From the NCBI GenBank assembly GCA_947449135.1, contig CANFQO010000007.1:1-64000 (forward strand): a DNA stretch of 64,000 nt, written 5' to 3'. A program made the position numbers and the translations under genes. Below the pieces are notes generated by a model. The model had not been told where the DNA came from and ran no database searches. It worked only from the letters and a program-made list of their open reading frames with translations. Position 1 is the first letter of the stretch. Each line of letters opens with the position of its first letter. The DNA comes from Planctomycetaceae bacterium (lineage in GTDB: Bacteria; Planctomycetota; Planctomycetia; Pirellulales; UBA1268). Of this stretch, positions 33,380-42,162 are shown one piece after another.

Positions 33380-35056
33380 ATGCTGGGCGCTGTCTTCGAA
33401 CGCGAGCTGCAAGCGGTGCCGCGGGCCCGCGGACTGTTTGTTGCCCGGGCCGTCTATTGCGGCGCCCTGCTGGGCATCGTTGCCACCTGTTGGCTGGTGG
33501 TCACCGGCACCCAGGCTGTTACTACGGCCGGCGATACCGCTCGGTTCGGTGCCACGCTGCTACGAATCCTGGCGCCGCTGCAACTCTCGCTGGCAATGCT
33601 CGCCGCCGCCATGACCAGTACCGTGGCCGTCAGCTCCGAGAAGGATCGTCGCACGCTCGAACTCCTGCTCATCAGCCGACTCACCGATGGCCAACTCGTT
33701 CTGGGCAAACTGGCCGGCAGCCTGCTCCGCGTTCTCTTGCTCCTCATCGCGGCGGTGCCTGTGTTTGTGATCGCTTCGCTATTCGGCGGCGTCACCATGC
33801 CACAGCTGGCCCGCCTCTTCGCGGTGACCGCCGCGGCGGCGCTCGCAGCGGCGAGCGTGGCCACATGTGTTGCCTTCTGGAAAGACACCACGTTTCAGGC
33901 GTTGGCCATCACCACCTTCGTGCTCGTGGCGTGGGTGGCGGCCGGTGAGGTCGTGGCCGGGCGATTCGGACCGGTGGCCGGCGCGCAGGTGTCGCCAGCA
34001 CGGGCGGTGTTCGCGGCGATCGAGCCAGCGGGCGGCACCATGCTCCTGCCATTTCTCGCCGTCTCGACGGGCTTGATCGTGCTGACGAACATTCTCGCAG
34101 TCTGCCGTGTGCGGGCCTGGAACACCGTGCAGGAGACACGCCGGCGGCCGGAGACGACAGATGCCGCCCGAACAGTGTCCGTGCGGCCCTCGCGGGTCGT
34201 CTGGAACAACCCCGTGCTCTGGCGGGAGATCTGCACGCGGGCCCACGGCAAGGCGATGCTGCTCGTGCGTCTCGCCTGGCTCGTGCTCTTTGCCGCGGCA
34301 GTGGCGGGAATCGTGGCCGAGGCCAGGCAAGCCCGGCCTGACGGCCTCACGGTCGCAATCGCCGTGGTGCCGATGGCCCTGGCCAGCCTGCTGGCAGTGG
34401 CGGCGATGGCCGTCACGAGCATCACCACCGAACGCGATCGGGGAGCACTCGACGTCCTCCTCGTCACCGACCTGGAGCCTTCCGAATTCGTCTGGGGCAA
34501 ATTGCTGGGAGTGTTGACGGCAGCCCGCGAGATCGTGCTCCTCCCACTTGTGCTCTGCGGAGCCCTGGCAGCGGCGCGGATTACGACCATCGAGAACGCG
34601 ATCTACATGTCGCTGGGTCTTGCCACGCTGATCTGCTTTGCGGCGGTGCTCGGCCTGTACGCAGGCCTTTCGCATCCTGCCTCACGGCGGGCGATCGCGG
34701 TCGCCCTCGGCACCGTGGCATTCCTGTTCGTGGGCGTGGCCACGGCCATGCGAATCATGGTCGCCTTCGGCTCCAGCTTCGAGCTGCAGCTCGCACCGTT
34801 TTTGGCCGTGATCGTCGGCGGTGCGATCGGTCTCTACGCCGCCCTGTCGGCCCGCAATCCGTCACCAGCGATCGGCTGGGCCTCGGCGCTCCTGCCGGCC
34901 CTGACGTTCGTGGCCATCACTGCCTTCCTGCAGGGCAACGCGTTGCAGGTATTTCTAGTGGCCGCAGCAGCCTATGGCTTTGCCACGCTGGCAATGCTCG
35001 TGCCGGCGATCGGCGCCTTCGATCTCCTCACCGGACGGACCACCACCGGCGAATAG
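33380..35056 (+). CDS. ABC transporter permease with duplicated halves
   Basis: 558 residues from the ATG at 33380, with a strong ribosome site (GGAGGGA, 4 bp before). About 12 membrane segments. Each half contains the same signature before a membrane segment: VSSEKDRRTLELLLISRLTD in the first half and ITTERDRGALDVLLVTDLEP in the second, each followed by a G-K-L helix, so the protein is a tandem duplication of an ABC-2 permease module (the kind found in gliding/copper ABC systems). No ATPase is adjacent on the same strand; the nearest one in the window is the unrelated operon at 29.6 kb. The ATPase may be encoded elsewhere. Confidence 0.85.
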   Translation: MLGAVFERELQAVPRARGLFVARAVYCGALLGIVATCWLVVTGTQAVTTAGDTARFGATLLRILAPLQLSLAMLAAAMTSTVAVSSEKDRRTLELLLISRLTDGQLVLGKLAGSLLRVLLLLIAAVPVFVIASLFGGVTMPQLARLFAVTAAAALAAASVATCVAFWKDTTFQALAITTFVLVAWVAAGEVVAGRFGPVAGAQVSPARAVFAAIEPAGGTMLLPFLAVSTGLIVLTNILAVCRVRAWNTVQETRRRPETTDAARTVSVRPSRVVWNNPVLWREICTRAHGKAMLLVRLAWLVLFAAAVAGIVAEARQARPDGLTVAIAVVPMALASLLAVAAMAVTSITTERDRGALDVLLVTDLEPSEFVWGKLLGVLTAAREIVLLPLVLCGALAAARITTIENAIYMSLGLATLICFAAVLGLYAGLSHPASRRAIAVALGTVAFLFVGVATAMRIMVAFGSSFELQLAPFLAVIVGGAIGLYAALSARNPSPAIGWASALLPALTFVAITAFLQGNALQVFLVAAAAYGFATLAMLVPAIGAFDLLTGRTTTGE

Positions 35057-35068
35057 GATCGCGGTCAG

Positions 35069-35911
35069 CTACTGCCTGCTGATGTCCGTGGGTGACTTGG
35101 CGATGGCCTGTGGTGTCCGACCGTCTGCCGCCGCCTGCTCCAGCTCGGCCAGACGGGTCGTGATATCCGGCGACTGCAATCCCCGCGCGACCGCCTGGCG
35201 GTAGCTCTCGATCGCATCGTCCGGACGATCGAGAGCCTCTTGTGCCATGCCTTCAAGCGCCAGCACCTGCGGCGGCGTCTGGTTCGGCGAGTAGCTTTCG
35301 CCCAGAATGGCCAGGGTGGCCAGAGCCCGTTTCGGACGGCCCAAACGCCTGTAGATCTCCGCCGTGTCGAGAATGAGGTCACGGTCGTCCGGCGCGATCG
35401 CCAGGGCCCGATGAAAATCGGCCAGTGCCTCCTCGGGCTTTCCCCGGGCCAGCGCGACCTGGCCGTGGAGACGCCAGGACTTATCGGAACGGGGAGCCAC
35501 CCGCACCGCCTCACGGGCCAACCGGTCGGCGTCGTCAAGCAGGCCAAGCTCCATGTACATCCGACCGCCGTCGATGCAGAGGGACGTGTCGCCGGGTGAG
35601 AGCCGCAACGCCTCGGCGATCTGAGTCACCGCCGCCATTCGTTCGCCTCGTTGCCACAACACGTCGGCATAGTGGCGTCGCGCATCGACATCGGTGGGAC
35701 AGTTTTTCACGGCCTGTTCGAGGAGTCCCTCGGCCCGCATCAAATCCTTGCGATCTGCCGCAGACAGCCCCTCGTTGCAGAGCCGGCGGGCGTCAGCGAC
35801 CTCCTGGGGCACGGGCCCCGATCGGGGAATCAGCCGGCAGCCTGAGCCAGCCACCAGTATCAGGAGGGCGACGGCGATGCCACACGTAGCGTTGGGAGCG
35901 ACTCTGACCAT
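35069..35911 (-). CDS. TPR-repeat protein, possible lipoprotein
   Basis: 280 residues from the ATG at 35911. The N-terminus is a signal sequence ending in AVALLILVAGSGC, where the final Cys may be lipidated, although the residue three before it (G) deviates from the usual lipobox. Six TPR-like helix pairs follow (for example ARRLCNEGLSAADRKDLMRAEGLLEQAV, ALADFHRALAIAPDDRDLILD). It is convergent with the ABC permease gene (12 bp between stops) and divergent from the thioredoxin-like gene at 36204, with 292 bp in between. Confidence 0.8.
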   Translation of the reverse strand: MVRVAPNATCGIAVALLILVAGSGCRLIPRSGPVPQEVADARRLCNEGLSAADRKDLMRAEGLLEQAVKNCPTDVDARRHYADVLWQRGERMAAVTQIAEALRLSPGDTSLCIDGGRMYMELGLLDDADRLAREAVRVAPRSDKSWRLHGQVALARGKPEEALADFHRALAIAPDDRDLILDTAEIYRRLGRPKRALATLAILGESYSPNQTPPQVLALEGMAQEALDRPDDAIESYRQAVARGLQSPDITTRLAELEQAAADGRTPQAIAKSPTDISRQ

Positions 35912-36203
35912 GGAACTGGCGTCGTTGGCTGCCCGTGGATGCAATGGGGGATGCGTCAGAAATGGAGTCGGGACACTATGGTTTTCACCTCGCAGACACA
36001 ACGCTTCTCGACCGGAGCACGGCTGCCCTGCCCTGCCACGCATGCCCGGCTCTCGTGAATTACCCCGCCCCCCGCGACCCCCCCGGCGTGGGCAGAGCCG
36101 ACCGGCCTTGCCGTCCCCATACCAGCCGCCCTACTAGTGCTGCCTGAGAAACGTTCCCAAACCTGGCCGCCGCACCTACACGCTGCCACGCAACGCCCAT
36201 ACG

Positions 36204-36752
36204 ATGCCAGATTCCACTCTCTTCAACCTGATCAGCCGCTGGGTGGCGGGTACGGCGGGGCTGCTGATCGTGCTGGTCGTCTGGGCCGGCTTCGAAATCC
36301 GTGACGAGGCAGTCGAATCGCCCCCGCCACGACCGGTGCGGCTCTCCGCTACGACGCAGGAACAGGGTACCGGGATTGAATACGTCGAGGGCTACGAGGC
36401 CGGGCTCCGGCGGGCAGCCGTAGAAGGCCGGCCGATCCTCGTCATCTTCCGCGCCGCGTGGTGCCACTGGTGCGCGGAGTTTGCGCACGGCGCGCTCGTC
36501 GACCGCCGGCTCGTTGGGCTCTCCAGGGAGTTTATCTGCGTCATGGTCGATGCCGATCGGCACGCTACCGACTGCCGCAGATTTGGCGTGAAGGAATTTC
36601 CGACGGTCATCATGCTCACGACCGAAGGGAGCGAATGCCGTCGCTGGACAGGCTGCCCATCCGCCGATGAACTCGTTTCGGCCATGACCGAAACGCTGCC
36701 GACAGCACGCGTGGCCACAGCTGTCGAAGACGACGCAGCCACGACGCGTTAA
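36204..36752 (+). CDS. Membrane-anchored thioredoxin-like protein
   Basis: 182 residues. One N-terminal membrane segment (WVAGTAGLLIVLVVWAGF) anchors a thioredoxin-fold domain. The active-site motif is WCHWC (CxxC preceded by W) in LVIFRAAWCHWCAEFAHGAL, followed by the usual cis-Pro region KEFPTVIMLTTEG. The domain resembles thioredoxin_7/DUF255-type proteins that act in disulfide handling of the envelope. A possible partner for cytochrome or copper protein maturation, but it is 20 kb from the oxidase genes and its exact role cannot be given. A weak hairpin (ACACGC/GCGTGT) follows at 36761. Confidence 0.82.
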   Translation: MPDSTLFNLISRWVAGTAGLLIVLVVWAGFEIRDEAVESPPPRPVRLSATTQEQGTGIEYVEGYEAGLRRAAVEGRPILVIFRAAWCHWCAEFAHGALVDRRLVGLSREFICVMVDADRHATDCRRFGVKEFPTVIMLTTEGSECRRWTGCPSADELVSAMTETLPTARVATAVEDDAATTR

Positions 36753-36932
36753 CGCTGTCTACACGCGTCTGCGTGTGCCCGACGGTGCACCGGCTTCGGG
36801 GGCGGCAAAAGTCTCGTCGCGGGGGCCGCGGCGGCCCAACGCTCCTCGAGCTTCCGCCGACCCCCTTCGCCTACGTCCATCGGTCTACCAACTCATCGTT
36901 GCAACCATCCGAGATGCGCTCGAACAGGCGTC

Positions 36933-37682
36933 CTAGCGGGATGACGCCCGGCCGTGCTGCCGCATCAGCCGGACCTGCGGGTTGGCCTGCATGCTGCGGG
37001 ACTCGTCGGCATATTCCTGTGGGGTCATGCGGATCCGCCGCTCAAACCGCAGCCGCGCGACCAACCACGAACAGGCCGCCACGACAGCGGCGGCGGCCAC
37101 GAGGGGCAGGATCGCACTCTGCGCGGCGAAGAACATTCTCACCGGGTCGTGCGCCACCTCGCCCGAGCCGAGGAGCATGACCAGCGGTCGTGCCGAGAGA
37201 CCGGCGACCGTCACGAGCAAGGCCAGTCCGCACGCATGGCCCGCGATCGAGGTGAGCGTCGACAACGAACAGATGCGGGCCAGTCCCGCCAGCAGGCTGA
37301 TGCGGCCGAGCGCGGGCGCAACCCGTCCCGGCTGCCAGGTGGGCCCATCGAGCAGCATTCTCACCATCACTCCAACGACGGCCGCGGCACCCACCACCGC
37401 CAGCGTCGGCAGCACAAGTTGTGCCGGGAGCAGGATATCGAGCCGGGGAGCTGCCACGGCGCCACGCAAGTCGGTGTGGTTCCCGGCCGAAGAGAGTGCC
37501 TGCTCCATCATCGTCGTGGCGGCCGCGAAGGTGGCATCGGCCCATGCCGGCAGGAGCAGGAGCGTGGTCGCCACGGTGGCAACCCACGCCGGCATGCTGG
37601 CCAACGGCATGAAGCCCTGCCGACGCGCCAATTCACGGCGTCGAGGTGTGGCAGGGATGGTGCGATCGGCAGCGTCGCTCAT
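36933..37682 (-). CDS. flhB: FlhB-like export component, truncated before the autocleavage domain
   Basis: 249 residues from the ATG at 37682 (ribosome site GGGAG 8 bp before); a TTG at 37700 is an alternative. Four membrane segments match FlhB/YscU (for example WVATVATTLLLLPAWA, VLPTLAVVGAAAVVGVMVRMLL, CGLALLVTVAGLSARPL, AILPLVAAAAVVAACSWLVA). The protein begins with the family's ATPRRRELARRQG and continues into the cytoplasmic linker (ARLRFERRIRMTPQEYADESR), but stops at QANPQVRLMRQHGRASSR, just before where FlhB normally has its NPTH autocleavage site. Typical FlhB is about 350-380 residues. No NPTH sequence is found in any frame directly downstream. It is last in the fli-type operon, 4 bp after FliR. 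Confidence 0.85.
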   Translation of the reverse strand: MSDAADRTIPATPRRRELARRQGFMPLASMPAWVATVATTLLLLPAWADATFAAATTMMEQALSSAGNHTDLRGAVAAPRLDILLPAQLVLPTLAVVGAAAVVGVMVRMLLDGPTWQPGRVAPALGRISLLAGLARICSLSTLTSIAGHACGLALLVTVAGLSARPLVMLLGSGEVAHDPVRMFFAAQSAILPLVAAAAVVAACSWLVARLRFERRIRMTPQEYADESRSMQANPQVRLMRQHGRASSR

Positions 37683-37686
37683 CGAT

Positions 37687-38475
37687 TCATCTCCCGCCAA
37701 AGCAGGCGTCGATCGAACGCATCATCATGATGGCACTGCCACCGGCCCAGGCCTCGGCCCCCAGCCAGAGGCTGGTGAGGAGCACGAGCGAGCCGAGTCC
37801 CTGCAGGAGGCCGTGGCCCGGCGAGAAGGGAATCGATCGCAGGCAGATGGCACTGGCAAGGTGAAACGCCATGACCGCCACGAGCGCCGGCATGGCGAGC
37901 ATGGCGGCCAGCGAGATCGCCACCCCGGGTGTGGTGACGGCAAGCGTCACCAGCCACTCCTGCGGGGACGCCCCAAATGCTGTGCCCACCGGAATGTGTC
38001 GCACGCTGTCGATCAGCCCACCCACAACGGCCAACTGACCGCCCGCGGTGAAAAAGGCGGCGAGTCCCACCCACCAGGCCAGCCGTGCGATCCCCGCCGA
38101 CTCGCCAGCGGCGGCTGGATCGAAGTCATCAGACCACGAGAGACCCGATACGCTGCCGAGGATGCCGCCGGCCCACGCCGTCGCCGCCAGCACCGCCGCC
38201 GCCGCGGTCCCCATCAGCAGGCCGACGAGCAGTTCACCCGCCAACACGGGGAGCAGAGGTCCGATCGGCCTCGCTGTGGGGGTGCTCTGCACGGCCAAGG
38301 CCATTGGCACCGCCACGACCGCCAGCGCGAAGGCCAACGTCAACCGGATCCGAAATGAACCGCCCGGCAAGATCGGGAGCGTGCCCGTGGCCACGGCCGC
38401 TGCGATGCGGCCGCAGACCCCCGCCGCGACGACGGCCTCCGGCGACAGTGCTCCCGTGATCAGGAAAGCCTCCAC
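37687..38475 (-). CDS. fliR: FliR, flagellar-type export apparatus protein
   Basis: 262 residues, start GTG at 38475 with AGGAAGAGG upstream. Integral membrane protein with about seven segments (MEAFLITGALSPEAVVAAGVCGRIAAAV; LTLAFALAVVAVPMALAVQS; GPLLPVLAGELLVGLLMGTAAAAVLAA; FTAGGQLAVVGGLIDSVRHI; and two near the C-terminus). The GELLVGLLMG pattern and a Gly-rich third segment are typical of FliR, which with FliP and FliQ forms the export gate of the type III machinery. It lies between FliQ (13 bp) and FlhB, as in classical flagellar operons. Confidence 0.9.
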   Translation of the reverse strand: MEAFLITGALSPEAVVAAGVCGRIAAAVATGTLPILPGGSFRIRLTLAFALAVVAVPMALAVQSTPTARPIGPLLPVLAGELLVGLLMGTAAAAVLAATAWAGGILGSVSGLSWSDDFDPAAAGESAGIARLAWWVGLAAFFTAGGQLAVVGGLIDSVRHIPVGTAFGASPQEWLVTLAVTTPGVAISLAAMLAMPALVAVMAFHLASAICLRSIPFSPGHGLLQGLGSLVLLTSLWLGAEAWAGGSAIMMMRSIDACFGGR

Positions 38476-38488
38476 GACAAGCCTCTTC

Positions 38489-38740
38489 CTACGGCGACGC
38501 AGCCGTCCGAAACATCTCGACGAATTGCTCGACCATCCACGGCATCACGAGAACCAGCATCGCCGCCATCGCCACGAGTCGCGGGGCAAGGCCCACCAGG
38601 GGTTCGTGGATGCCGGTGGCAGCCTGCACGAGGCCCGTGAGAAGTGCCACCACGAAACCGGCAAGCAGCACCGGCGCGATGACGAGCAATCCAGAGAGGA
38701 TCGCCTGCCGCACCAACTCCACGAGGTCGCCGTCGGTCAT
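38489..38740 (-). CDS. fliQ: FliQ, flagellar-type export apparatus protein
   Basis: 83 residues with the classical two-helix FliQ architecture: VELVRQAILSGLLVIAPVLLAGFVVALLTGLVQ, then the short loop containing ATGIHEPLVGLAPRL, and MAAMLVLVMPWMVEQFVEMF. FliQ subunits help form the gate with FliP and FliR. The length matches the family. Starts 11 bp after FliP with AGGCGGCAGG as ribosome site. Confidence 0.95.
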   Translation of the reverse strand: MTDGDLVELVRQAILSGLLVIAPVLLAGFVVALLTGLVQAATGIHEPLVGLAPRLVAMAAMLVLVMPWMVEQFVEMFRTAASP

Positions 38741-38751
38741 CCTGCCGCCTC

Positions 38752-39741
38752 CTAAGAAGCTGTCTGTCGAACGCCATCGAGCAACGACCTGACGACCAGC
38801 GACCAGCCGTCGGCGGCCACGAACACCATCAGCTTGAGCGGCAAGGACACGAGCGTGGGCGGCAACATCACGAGGCCCGTCGAGACCACCAGCGTCGCCA
38901 CGAGGACGTCGAGCACGAGAAAGGGCAGTAGCAGGCGGAAACCGATCGCGAAGGCCGTCTTCAGTTCGCTGACGAGGAATGCCGGCAGCAGCGTCTCCAC
39001 CGGCACGTCGTCGTACGTGGCCACGCGTTTGGGTGCGGACGGATGCCGCGAGAGAAAATAGAGCATCGTGTCACGGTTACCCGACTGTTCGATCTGCGTG
39101 GCCATCCACCGGCGAACCGGCAGCGTGCCTTGTTCATAGGCCGTGGCCAGTTCGATCCGTCCCTGCTGGTAAGGCTCGACTCCATCGCGGTAGGCGGCGG
39201 TCCAGACCGGCCACATCACGAGCGCCGACAGAAAAAGGGCGAGCGATGTGAGGATCTGATTGGAGGGAAGTTGCGGTGTGCCAAGTCCCTGACGCACGAG
39301 GGTCAGCACGATCGACATTCGCACAAAACACGTGGTCATCAGGAGCACCGCCGGAGCGAGGCTGGCAATGCCAAACATGATCGCGGCGGAGAGCGTGGCA
39401 TCGAGCGAACGGCCGCCGACCAACCTGGAGAGCAGGCCGGAGACTGCCGAGACCTCTCCATTCTCGGCTCGTGAGCCGCGTTGCTGCGCCGAGACCGGCG
39501 ATGGCTCAGTCACGGGGGCTTGTGGGAGCGAGGGCAGAAGGGACGGTTCGGCGGACGCTGGCGGAGTCGCAGCTGCAGGCGGGAGGGTGGCTGGCTCGAA
39601 GGCGACGCTCGCTGGCTGCACCCGCTGGGCCGGCTCTTCTCCAGCGTTCGCCTGGCCTGCAAGCGTGGCCAACACCGCTCCCGTGAGGACCAGCAGGCGA
39701 AGAAGACACGCCAGCCTTCCGACAGGCATGCAGAAGATCAT
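38752..39741 (-). CDS. fliP: FliP, flagellar-type export apparatus protein with long leader
   Basis: 329 residues. Signal peptide (GRLACLLRLLVLTGAVLATLAGQANA), then a Pro/Ala/Glu-rich extension of about 80 residues that normal FliP (245 residues) lacks. The FliP core follows: TLSAAIMFGIASLAPAVLLM, CFVRMSIVLTLVRQGLGTPQLPSNQILTSLALFLSALVMWPVW, and FAIGFRLLLPFLVLDVLVATL. These contain the expected PxNQIL element. FliP forms the five-membered ring of the type III export gate. Starts with a 4-bp overlap (TGATG) on the fused FliF-FliO gene. Confidence 0.92.
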   Translation of the reverse strand: MIFCMPVGRLACLLRLLVLTGAVLATLAGQANAGEEPAQRVQPASVAFEPATLPPAAATPPASAEPSLLPSLPQAPVTEPSPVSAQQRGSRAENGEVSAVSGLLSRLVGGRSLDATLSAAIMFGIASLAPAVLLMTTCFVRMSIVLTLVRQGLGTPQLPSNQILTSLALFLSALVMWPVWTAAYRDGVEPYQQGRIELATAYEQGTLPVRRWMATQIEQSGNRDTMLYFLSRHPSAPKRVATYDDVPVETLLPAFLVSELKTAFAIGFRLLLPFLVLDVLVATLVVSTGLVMLPPTLVSLPLKLMVFVAADGWSLVVRSLLDGVRQTAS

Positions 39742-42050
39742 GCCGCCTCCCTCTCCGCGTGTGCTGGAGCCGATGGCCGATTCGGCGGCGCAAGGCTTCG
39801 CGTGGGCAGCGGCGGACGCAGCGGCGGATGCACGCCACGGCAGGCGGCGGCAATGCAGGCGGTGGCCTGCGGATCGGAGAGTTCGGCGAGCGTCTGGCAG
39901 CCCGCCGCCGACACGCCGACAAGCAACGTTTTGGGGCCGAAGCGCACGATCCGCACGGCATGCTGTCCGCCCAGCGAACCTTCACCCAGCACTTCGAACA
40001 CATCGGGGGGCAAAAGCGTCGACCGCCGCTTCGTGTATGTCGTCGCCAGCGCAGCCACCGCGAGAGTGGCAGCGATTGCAGCCAGCAGCTTCCAGTCGGT
40101 GAGCTGACCGGGTCTGCCAGCAGCCACGCTTGGATCGGTCGACAGATCAATCGGCGTGGAGGAACCGCGGGCTGTCAGTGGCAGAGCGGGCAGAACCTGC
40201 GGAACACTTCCCCCCGCGGCCCGCACAGCGCGTTCTGCCAGTGGCGACGAAGCGGTCTCCAGAGAGGCTGACTGAGCAGGTGCCGCGGCAGGCGGCGCAG
40301 CGGACAGGAGCGTGTCTGGAAGCGGAGCCATGGCGGCCGTCGACTCAGGTTCGGCAGCCCCGACCGGGGCCGCGCAGGCGCAGAGAGCAAAGAGCACCGC
40401 CGCAGCTCGGCCGAGCCCGAGGCCATTGCCGGACTGCCTGGAGCCGCCGGGGGTCTGTGTCTGATCGGTGTCGTGCTCGTCGCCGCCGCCAGCCCAGTCA
40501 ATCCGTGGCTGGTGCCTGCCGGCTGCAGCCCGCCGGCCAGCAGGGTAAGGATCGCGGCGGCTCCCTGCCCACCAGAGAAATCCCGCGAGCAGTCCGACAC
40601 AGATGCTCGTCGCCGCCAGCCAGACCTGCCGCGGCACCTCGCTGAAGCGTCCGGCAGAAATCAGGGTGACAAGGGTGGTGAGGCTTTCATTTCCAGAAGC
40701 CTGATCCGCCGGCTGACCGACTGACGACAGAGCCGTGGAAGTGGAGGAGGTCTGCTTCACCACCGTCCCGCGAACGGCCTGTTCGCGACGGGCTTGCGAC
40801 GGTGAGTATGCGGGAAAGGTGGTGACGACAACTCGCCGCAGGGCCGGGTTGTTGGTTGCCGGCAGCAGGCTCTGCACATGACGACGGATGCGTTCTGTCT
40901 CCTGGGCCTCGACGGCGACCGGCTGCAGCACCGGTTGGCCCGCCCGCTCCGCCGCAGCCCGACACGCGGCCTGGAAGTAGCTCTCGGGCACTGCGATCGA
41001 AACGAGAATCGACTCTGGCGTATCAGCCGTGGCCGCAGGGGCAGGCGGCGGGGCGGCGGGCGGAGCCGCAGCAACAATGATGGCCGAACGCGTCCGGATC
41101 TCAGCGGGGGCGTTGGCAGCGGCGAGCTTTTGTCCGGGAGCCGACGGGCCGGTCTCCTGGGCTGTGGCTGGATCGGCCTGCGGCTCGTCCGGGCCGGGTG
41201 GCAGTGGCAGTGTTGCCGGCGAGGCAAACTCCACCGTCACGTCCACCGTCGCTCCCTTGAGAAAGGCCAGTGACTGACGCACTTTTGTCGCCAGGTGGTG
41301 CTCGTGCGCAATCTTTCGCGCCAGCGCCGGATCGGCGGCGGCCAGTGCCGTGGCATCACGGTCTGTTTCAGCCTCGAGCGGACCGACGTACACGCGGCCG
41401 CTCCGCAGGTCGGTGACCGCCACGCGCTCCGGCGACAGCCCGGCGATCGACGCACTGACGAGCACGCGGATGGCTTGCACACGGGCTGGGTCGAGCTCCA
41501 TGTCGGGCTGGGTGCTGACGTTCACGCTGGCGGTCTTGGCAGGACCGCTGCCCTCGAGACTGTGATGGCTTTCGGTGTCGTAGAGCACCGCGGCTCGCTC
41601 GATGCCAGGCATCGAGCAGATGACGAGCGAAAGCTCCTCCTGCGTGGCCACCCGCAGGAGTTCCCCCTGCGCGGCCCTGCTCTGCCACGGGCTATTCTTC
41701 TCGAGTGCACGACGGAGGCTGCCGCCAAACTCCCGCGGCAGGGCCTCGGCATCGACAAGCGCCCGCATGTAGGCGCTCTGCCGGCTGCGCGGCACCCAGA
41801 CACGGCCACCGTCGGTACGGTGGTCGGTGAGTTGCGCCCGGTCGAAGGCCGCTTCCATGATGGCCATTTCAGACGACGGGAGCGTCATGCCGGCAAGCAG
41901 TTCGACCTCCTCGCTCGTCGGCCGATCGCGGAGCAGCCAGACCGCCCAACCGATCGACACGGCAACGAGGCCCAGGGCGATCACCTGTGCCGGCGTGACG
42001 ACCAGCGGCAGGCGGTCGCGAGGCGATGTCGACGGATGCTGTGCGTCCAT
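39738..42050 (-). CDS. FliF-FliO fusion protein
   Basis: 770 residues from the ATG at 42050. N-terminal part: one membrane segment (PAQVIALGLVAVSIGWAVWLLRD), then a FliF/YscJ-like ring-building region (residues ~45-230) recognisable by LALSDLRSGR-like motifs and the segment VQAIRVLVSASIAGLSPERVAVTDLRSGRVY; a proline/alanine-rich region follows; then a second membrane segment (VWLAATSICVGLLAGFLWW, ~477-495). The C-terminal part is FliO-like: a hydrophobic stretch (RAAAVLFALCACAAPVGA), then DWKLLAAIAATLAVAALATTY and the FliO core (PPDVFEVLGEGSLGGQHAVRIVRFGPKTLLVGV). The reading frame is continuous with no stop between them. FliF normally ends with a FliG-binding tail, which is absent here. Followed by FliP with a TGATG overlap. 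Confidence 0.8.
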   Translation of the reverse strand: MDAQHPSTSPRDRLPLVVTPAQVIALGLVAVSIGWAVWLLRDRPTSEEVELLAGMTLPSSEMAIMEAAFDRAQLTDHRTDGGRVWVPRSRQSAYMRALVDAEALPREFGGSLRRALEKNSPWQSRAAQGELLRVATQEELSLVICSMPGIERAAVLYDTESHHSLEGSGPAKTASVNVSTQPDMELDPARVQAIRVLVSASIAGLSPERVAVTDLRSGRVYVGPLEAETDRDATALAAADPALARKIAHEHHLATKVRQSLAFLKGATVDVTVEFASPATLPLPPGPDEPQADPATAQETGPSAPGQKLAAANAPAEIRTRSAIIVAAAPPAAPPPAPAATADTPESILVSIAVPESYFQAACRAAAERAGQPVLQPVAVEAQETERIRRHVQSLLPATNNPALRRVVVTTFPAYSPSQARREQAVRGTVVKQTSSTSTALSSVGQPADQASGNESLTTLVTLISAGRFSEVPRQVWLAATSICVGLLAGFLWWAGSRRDPYPAGRRAAAGRHQPRIDWAGGGDEHDTDQTQTPGGSRQSGNGLGLGRAAAVLFALCACAAPVGAAEPESTAAMAPLPDTLLSAAPPAAAPAQSASLETASSPLAERAVRAAGGSVPQVLPALPLTARGSSTPIDLSTDPSVAAGRPGQLTDWKLLAAIAATLAVAALATTYTKRRSTLLPPDVFEVLGEGSLGGQHAVRIVRFGPKTLLVGVSAAGCQTLAELSDPQATACIAAACRGVHPPLRPPLPTRSLAPPNRPSAPAHAEREAA

Positions 42051-42162
42051 GCACTGCCCTTCGTGACGGTTGGTTGAACGGATGGTGAGAAACGTGGTGA
42101 ATGAGCGGGAGGACAACGCGACGGTCGTGTCGGCGCAGAGATCGGTGAGGGCAACGGCTCCG

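Noticed and set aside
36753-36932. Missing FlhB C-terminal domain in another frame
   Set aside because: All frames downstream of the flhB stop were looked at; none contains an NPTH-like motif or a continuation of the domain.
36773-37180. Plus-strand frame downstream of the thioredoxin-like gene
   Set aside because: It runs antisense into the flhB gene and has Arg/Pro-rich shadow composition.
40175-40600. Separate fliO gene in an alternative frame starting near 40600
   Set aside because: The alternative frame does not encode the FliO core. The core is only in the same frame as FliF.
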